47,826 bases of DNA, from positions 1-47,826 of the forward strand of contig WGNO01000027.1 in NCBI GenBank assembly GCA_016124525.1, in the 5' to 3' direction. Shown here in pieces: positions 43,901 to 47,826 of the stretch. How positions within the stretch are numbered: position 1 is the stretch's first letter; each line of letters starts with the position of its first letter. The position numbers were made by a program, and so were the translations under genes. Source of the DNA: Nostoc sp. RI_552 (GTDB lineage: Bacteria > Cyanobacteriota > Cyanobacteriia > Cyanobacteriales > Nostocaceae). Under the pieces are notes generated by a model that did not search any database, had not been told where the DNA came from, and was given only the letters and a program-made list of their open reading frames with translations.

Positions 43901-45229
43901 ATTAATCCTTCCAGCAGCTTACCAGATGGTAAGCTTTCTCCTGAAGCAGACTCCTCAGTCTTGCAAATATGGGGTGGGCATCCTTTGCGAGGTCATGTAA
44001 AAATCAGTGGTGCTAAAAATTCTGCACTAGTGATCATGGCTGGTTCTTTGCTGTGTTCAGGCGATTGTCGCATCCGCAACGTTCCGTTCTTGGCGGACGT
44101 AGAGCGAATGGGTCAAGTTTTATCCGCTTTAGGTATTGACATCACAAGACAAGACGACATTTTAGATATCAACGCCCGGGAAATTACTACTTCAAAAGCT
44201 CCCTACGAACTAGTTACGCAACTCCGGGCTAGTTTTTTTGCCATTGGCGCAATTTTGGCACGGCTAGGAGTGGCACAAATGCCATTACCAGGTGGTTGTG
44301 CTATTGGAGCCAGGCCAGTTGATTTGCATGTCCGAGGACTGCAAGCAATGGGTGCGGAAGTGCAAATTGAACATGGCATTTGTAATGCTTATGTTCCAGG
44401 CAGTAGTGGTAGGTTGCAAGGAGCAAAAATATACTTAGATAGCCCCAGTGTAGGGGCAACGGAAACTTTAATGATGGCCGCCACCCTCGCAGATGGCGAA
44501 ACCATCATTGAGAACGCTGCACGGGAGCCGGAAGTTGTTGATTTGGCTAATTTTTGCAACGCCATGGGAGCCAAGATTCACGGTGCAGGCAGTAGTCAGA
44601 TTACAATTGTGGGCGCTCATAAATTGCATTCTGTTGACTACACCATTATTCCTGATCGCATTGAGGCGGGAACGTTCTTGGTTGCCGGAGCCCTCACTCG
44701 TTCCGAAATTAGTATGTCACCAGTATACCCTAACCACTTAATACCAGTAATTGCTAAATTGCAAGAAATTGGTTTAACGATAATTGAGGATGCACCAGAC
44801 TGTTTACGTATATTGCCAGCGGAAACTCTCAAAGCCAGGGATATTGAAACCTTACCTCACCCTGGGTTTCCCACGGATATGCAAGCCCCATTTATGTCCC
44901 TATTAAGTGTGGCAGAAGGTGACAGCCTCATTAACGAATCTGTGTTTGAAAATCGCCTGCGTCATGCTTCTGAGTTGAATCGCTTGGGAGCAGATATTCG
45001 TGTTAAAGGTAACGCTGCTTTCGTGCGGGGAGTACCAACATTATCGGGAGCACCAGTAATAGGTACGGATTTACGGGCATCGGCAGCGTTGGTTTTAGCA
45101 GGACTGGCAGCCAATGGACAAACGACATTTCAAGGACTACACCATCTTGATCGCGGCTATGATCGAATTGATCTGAAATTACAGCAACTAGGAGCGAAAA
45201 TCCTGCGCGTGGGCGATAGACCTAAATAA
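43901..45229 (+). CDS. murA: UDP-N-acetylglucosamine 1-carboxyvinyltransferase, with probable ATT start
   Basis: A 442-residue enzyme that transfers enolpyruvate from PEP to UDP-GlcNAc, the first committed step of peptidoglycan synthesis. Seen: [15 protein letters not shown], the catalytic loop [16 protein letters not shown] (Cys near residue 133), [43 protein letters not shown], and [14 protein letters not shown]. Homologs begin about 20 residues before the only TTG (43961), with SLP...[14 protein letters not shown], which this frame also encodes. The ATT at 43901 has GGAGG 7 bases before it, an ideal distance, while no ATG or GTG is in frame. A rare ATT start is thus well supported. A strong terminator follows. 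Confidence 0.95.
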   Translation: MNPSSSLPDGKLSPEADSSVLQIWGGHPLRGHVKISGAKNSALVIMAGSLLCSGDCRIRNVPFLADVERMGQVLSALGIDITRQDDILDINAREITTSKAPYELVTQLRASFFAIGAILARLGVAQMPLPGGCAIGARPVDLHVRGLQAMGAEVQIEHGICNAYVPGSSGRLQGAKIYLDSPSVGATETLMMAATLADGETIIENAAREPEVVDLANFCNAMGAKIHGAGSSQITIVGAHKLHSVDYTIIPDRIEAGTFLVAGALTRSEISMSPVYPNHLIPVIAKLQEIGLTIIEDAPDCLRILPAETLKARDIETLPHPGFPTDMQAPFMSLLSVAEGDSLINESVFENRLRHASELNRLGADIRVKGNAAFVRGVPTLSGAPVIGTDLRASAALVLAGLAANGQTTFQGLHHLDRGYDRIDLKLQQLGAKILRVGDRPK

Positions 45230-45253
45230 CATGGGATGCCTGGTAGTAGCAAA

Positions 45254-45292
45254 GTATGAGCATCAAGAAATTGAATGAATTGATGCTCATAC
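45254..45292 (+). terminator. Terminator of murA
   Basis: Perfect 13-bp stem GTATGAGCATCAA / TTGATGCTCATAC with a 13-base loop, 25 bases after the murA stop, followed by GTTATTTG. Confidence 0.75.
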
Positions 45293-45707
45293 GTTATTTG
45301 TATCAAAGCGGAAACGCGGCACGGGTAACTAAAGTTGCCTTCACAATCTCTAGCCCAACTTTCCACAAGTTTACTAACCCTCCTTGTTTTAGCTCTCGCC
45401 ATCTTTTGCAAGCTATCCCAAGCCCTCGGAGTTCGACATATTCTATGAACTTGCTTGACTTCCGAGTGCAAGGCTGGCTTATTTTTTGCGCTTTTTGTAC
45501 CTTGTTTAGATACAACAACAGCAATTATTGGGAGGTGATTTAAAGATATGCCACAAACTACAAAACCATCATTTGTTTTAAAGTGAAACTGCAACCGAAA
45601 ATTGCCAGTCCAAAATCCAAAATAGATTAACTGGGGACTATCACTCAGCACTCGTTATACTAAACATGGGAGGCTGTTGATATTTTGTTTTTCCAGCTTA
45701 CTAGATC
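45293..45707. other. Intergenic region, no gene assigned
   Basis: A 415-base stretch. Several overlapping frames are open on both strands around 45300-45540, which reflects low stop density rather than a gene; none has protein family features, and neither tmRNA, RNase P nor 6S RNA was recognised. The end carries the promoter of the M48 protease. Confidence 0.4.
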
Positions 45708-46583
45708 ATGTCCTTGTTTAAAACACCGCTCATCGGTTTAAAAGCTGATTCATTTCGTCATCCGTTAGACCTACAAGCCACCACATCTCTCAAGCAGATA
45801 CCAGGTCTGGATGTGATGGTGCGAAATTTCCTCGGGCCCATGGCAGAACAGGTTTTTTATGTGGAAAATATTGCCTCCAGTGTCCTGGTGGGGGAAAAAC
45901 AACTGCCTGATTTACACAAATTATTGTTAGAAGCCTGCAAAATCCTGGATATAGAGCCTCCTCAGTTATATGTACGGCAACATCCAGCTCCTAATGCCTA
46001 CACCTTTGCTATGCGGGGTAAGCAACCTTTTATTGTGCTCCACACCTCCTTGGTTGATATGCTCACACCAGAGGAAGTACAGGCAGTAATTGCCCATGAG
46101 TTAGGTCATCTTAAGTGTGACCACAGCGTTTATCTAACACCTGTAAATTTATTGGTATTAGCAGCAGCAATTGTACCTAATGTTGGCACATTCATTGCCC
46201 AAGCAATACAGGCGCAGTTACTAGAATGGGTACGCTGTGCTGAGTTTACCTGCGATCGCGCCGCTCTGTTAGCAACCCAAGACCCAAAAGTGGTAATGTC
46301 AGTGTTAATGAAGTTAGCGGGTGGTTCACCTACTCTAGCGCCGCAACTTAATTTAGATGCCTTTGTTGCCCAAGCTCGTGCTTACGATGATATTAGTAAA
46401 ACCGAACTGGGTGAAATGGTTAAAGAAGCTCGCACAGCCCAATTAACTCATCCAGTCCCAGTACTACGAGCTAGAGAAATTCACCTCTGGGCAAGCAGCA
46501 AAGAATATCAATCTTTATTACAAGGTGATGTCCTCAAATCTACAAATACAATTGCATCTCAGGGTAACTGGCGCAATTGGTAA
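45708..46583 (+). CDS. M48-family zinc metallopeptidase
   Basis: A 291-residue protease of the Ste24/HtpX type. The zinc site is HELGH (130-134, in VIAHELGHLKCDH) with the third ligand Glu in CAEFTCDRAALLA. It has a hydrophobic stretch LLVLAAAIVPNVGTFIAQ after the active site, which may lie in or against a membrane. The N-terminal part (RHPLDLQATTSLKQIPGLD and APNAYTFAMRGKQPFIVLHTSLVDMLTPEE) fits cyanobacterial M48 proteins. Likely a role in membrane-protein quality control. It has no operon partner. The start ATG 45708 is supported by the family-like N-terminus. Confidence 0.93.
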   Translation: MSLFKTPLIGLKADSFRHPLDLQATTSLKQIPGLDVMVRNFLGPMAEQVFYVENIASSVLVGEKQLPDLHKLLLEACKILDIEPPQLYVRQHPAPNAYTFAMRGKQPFIVLHTSLVDMLTPEEVQAVIAHELGHLKCDHSVYLTPVNLLVLAAAIVPNVGTFIAQAIQAQLLEWVRCAEFTCDRAALLATQDPKVVMSVLMKLAGGSPTLAPQLNLDAFVAQARAYDDISKTELGEMVKEARTAQLTHPVPVLRAREIHLWASSKEYQSLLQGDVLKSTNTIASQGNWRNW

Positions 46584-46685
46584 ACCCCCTATGCCAGCAA
46601 CGTGCGTTAGGTGTTATGCCATAACGCACTTCATTCACCACTTTCTACCCATAGAATTACATAGCAAAAAAAATTTTCAATTTAC

Positions 46686-46715
46686 TTGTTGCAAATTCAT
46701 TAAATAAGCTATAAT
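46686..46715 (+). promoter_or_regulatory. Promoter of tRNA-Leu(CAA)
   Basis: TTGTTG (46686-46691), 18 bases, then a perfect TATAAT (46710-46715). The tRNA begins 17 bases later, consistent with a short leader. Confidence 0.65.
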
Positions 46716-46732
46716 GGCATGGTTACACCCAA

Positions 46733-46816
46733 GGGCGGGTGGCGAAACTGGTAGACGCACCACACTCAAAATGTGGCGACCTTGCGGTCATAGGAGTTCG
46801 ATTCTCCTCCTGCCCA
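46733..46816 (+). tRNA. tRNA-Leu (anticodon CAA)
   Basis: An 84-base tRNA: acceptor GGGCGGG / CCTGCCC, anticodon stem-loop CCACA-CTCAAAA-TGTGG, long variable arm with GACCTTGCGGTCAT, T arm GGAGTTCGATTCTCC. CCA is not encoded. The fossil CAST starts 20 bases after it; type V-K CASTs commonly insert beside tRNA genes. Confidence 0.95.
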
Positions 46817-46836
46817 CTGTTAGTAGTTACATCAAA

Positions 46837-46960
46837 CCTGTCCTAAAACAGCAGCATCAGGGTGAGTAGCTACTAGGGTCAGAAAACAAGACTATATTGC
46901 TACAGTCAAACTAACCCATATTTTTCACAATTCAGAGACTCAAAAGAGTATGAATTGCCC
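46837..46960 (-). ncRNA. Truncated tracrRNA of a type V-K CRISPR-associated transposon
   Basis: On the minus strand, starting 45 bases after the Cas12k stop, the sequence runs GCAATTCATACTC, then CTCTGAATT, GGGTTAGTTTGACTGTA, a matching TATAGTC arm, TTTTCTGACCCT, GTAGCTACTCACCCTGATGC and TGCTGT...GACAGG. This follows, piece by piece, the 5' two-thirds of the Scytonema-type CAST tracrRNA as I remember it, including its hairpins. The 3' third, which holds the anti-repeat that pairs with the crRNA, is missing. It is thus a nonfunctional remnant in its natural place downstream of cas12k. Confidence 0.8.
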
Positions 46961-47004
46961 TGCTGTTATATCTGTTTTATTTTCAAGGTTCGGATATATA
47001 TTTG

Positions 47005-47392
47005 TTAACTATGTTTGGTTAGGCGGAGATGATAAGCACACAAAGCTAATTCTTTGGCTTGATCTTGAGGACTAGCACGAGTAGGCTGTTTCCCCTTGTT
47101 CTATGACAATTCCTACCTGAGCAGCTTTACTTTGAATACTCTGAATCAGTCTTCCATAACTCCATTGATGGAAGTTTATTCAATACTGTTTAGCGTATTT
47201 TTTCTGGATTTCCACTGAGCCAGGACATTTTGTTTCTGCTAGAGATTGAATCTCACTCTGGATAATCTCCCCCATATCTCCCAGCTTGGGTAAGACAATA
47301 CTCCAAGCTTTGTAGGTTTGGGCCATCGCAACTATTTCTTTTGCTAAGAATCTGTCTATATACTGTCCTAACTCAGATGCGCCAAACTCATC
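47005..47392 (-). pseudogene. cas12k: Cas12k C-terminal remnant (type V-K CAST)
   Basis: The minus strand encodes DEFGASELGQYIDRFLAKEI, then AWSIVLPKLGDMGEIIQSE, KKYAKQY, stop, INFHQWSYGRLIQSIQSKAA, then after a one-base frame shift KQPTRASPQDQAKELAL and YHLRLTKHS ending at a TAA (47005-47007). This is the C-terminal end of Cas12k, the naturally nuclease-dead effector that guides CAST insertion. Damage: TGA at 47180-47182 where Cas12k has Arg, and one extra G in the run at 47092-47095. The N-terminal four fifths (about 500 residues) is absent; TAA at 47393 ends similarity. The tracrRNA remnant follows, then tRNA-Leu. Confidence 0.85.
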
Positions 47393-47445
47393 TTACTTTC
47401 AGGTATCTTTGCAGCTACAGTAAGTTTAAAAGCTTAATATTTCGT

Positions 47446-47826
47446 TCATAACCAGGGGTATAGTTGCTTTGCTCTTTGGAAGTCTTCCCTGGCTTTGTTG
47501 ATGTCTCCTAGTTTACCGTAAACAACACCGCGATTGTAGTAAGCTAGAGCATCATTAGGATTAAGTTTAATAGCTTGGGTGTAATCAGCCAAAGCTAAAT
47601 CCCATTCTTCCTGGTCACGGTAAACATTACCGCGATTGTTGTAAGCATCAGCATCATTAGGATTAAGTTTAATAGCTTGGGTGTAATCAGCCAAAGCTAA
47701 ATCCCATTCTCCCTGGTCACCGTAAACAATACCGCGATTGTGGTAAGCACCAGCATCATTAGGATTAAGTTTAATAGCTTGGGTGTAATCAGCCAAAGCT
47801 AAATCCCATTCTCCCTGGGTATAGTA
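47446..47826 (-). CDS. TPR-repeat protein, 5' end beyond the window
   Basis: The C-terminal part of a tetratricopeptide protein, at least 127 residues here, with the frame open to the window edge. Repeats of 34 residues: ALADYTQAIKLNPNDA, AYNNRGNVYRDQEEWDL, and close variants, ending AREDFQRAKQLYPWL. TPRs bind protein partners. The start lies outside, so the ORF from 47796 is not the true start. It lies 53 bases beyond the Cas12k remnant on the same strand; whether it was CAST cargo or a chromosomal gene at the deletion border cannot be told. Confidence 0.85.
   Translation of the reverse strand, partial: YYTQGEWDLALADYTQAIKLNPNDAGAYHNRGIVYGDQGEWDLALADYTQAIKLNPNDADAYNNRGNVYRDQEEWDLALADYTQAIKLNPNDALAYYNRGVVYGKLGDINKAREDFQRAKQLYPWL
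47551..47826. repeat. 102-base tandem repeats within TPR gene
   Basis: Copies start near 47551, 47653 and 47755, exactly 102 bases (34 codons) apart, and differ at few positions. They are coding TPR units, not a CRISPR array. The near identity implies recent duplication or gene conversion. Confidence 0.85.

Noticed and set aside
45303..45524. Possible structural RNA (tmRNA, 6S or RNase P) downstream of murA
   Set aside because: None of the conserved cores of these RNAs could be found on either strand.
45157..45651. Minus-strand 164-codon frame after murA
   Set aside because: It overlaps the murA 3' end and terminator and shows no domain; it is a shadow frame.
47551..47826. Regular 102-base repeats, at first sight a CRISPR-like array next to Cas12k
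   Set aside because: They are coding TPR units of 34 codons with no repeat/spacer alternation.

Overview
The window comes from a filamentous, probably heterocyst- or hormogonium-forming cyanobacterium (Nostocales). The palindrome GCGATCGC (HIP1) recurs on both strands, base composition is AT-leaning, and the gene content fits: DUF1822 next to a sigma factor, a xylulose-5-phosphate/fructose-6-phosphate phosphoketolase, hormogonium-polysaccharide-type HpsE/HpsU genes, an FAD/Rieske carotenoid-type oxidoreductase, a GH133-like glycogen debranching enzyme, and tRNA genes without encoded CCA. The genus cannot be fixed from sequence alone. LAYOUT. 0-4.3 kb: a double-glycine-type peptide precursor, a Gfo/Idh/MocA oxidoreductase, a sigma factor/DUF1822 pair, and a decayed TnpB gene just upstream of the sigma factor. 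4.4-6.3 kb: a small secreted Cys-containing protein followed by a radical SAM/SPASM enzyme, a candidate RiPP pair. 6.3-11.2 kb: FAD/Rieske oxidoreductase, a two-gene ABC-2 exporter, and an MBL-fold protein with a changed metal motif. 11.2-15 kb is accessory: an IS605-type structured remnant, an NLR-like NB-ARC ATPase without a sensor domain, a broken Ser/Thr kinase gene, a Met/Cys-rich copper-storage-like protein, and a CBS-HEPN protein. 15-18.4 kb: two peroxiredoxins and glycogen debranching enzyme. 18.7-20.7 kb: two remnants of a Dam-like methylase, Hsp20, tRNA-Met. 20.9-26.8 kb: uvrA and phosphoketolase. 27.2-30.9 kb: a zinc-homeostasis island with two Zur-like boxes, a COG0523 GTPase, a WD40 protein, a small secreted CxCxxC protein and a ZnuA-like lipoprotein that has lost its histidine ligands. 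31-36.9 kb: a TetR-type regulator fused to a dead tyrosine-recombinase-like domain, divergent from a delta-9-type desaturase with two palindromic operators between them; a second TnpB remnant; a TPR lipoprotein. 37-46.6 kb: an EamA transporter behind a near-perfect CIRCE element, HpsU/HpsE, cobU, an rRNA methyltransferase, tRNA-Leu(CAG), murA with a probable ATT start, and an M48 protease. 46.7-47.8 kb: tRNA-Leu(CAA), and immediately beside it, on the minus strand, the truncated tracrRNA and the broken C-terminus of a type V-K Cas12k, then a TPR gene cut by the window edge. MAIN RESULT. The most striking unadvertised signal is this fossil CRISPR-associated transposon (CAST, type V-K): the order cas12k 3' end, then tracrRNA, then tRNA is preserved, but the gene carries a stop codon and a frameshift, and the tracrRNA 3' half, repeat array and transposon end are gone. 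The best candidates for undescribed but intact biology are the secreted-peptide/radical-SAM pair, the Zur-linked zinc island with its histidine-less binding protein and Cys-rich peptide, the TetR-recombinase fusion, and the HrcA-type operator on a transporter gene. All family calls rest on motif recognition by eye; no database was searched.
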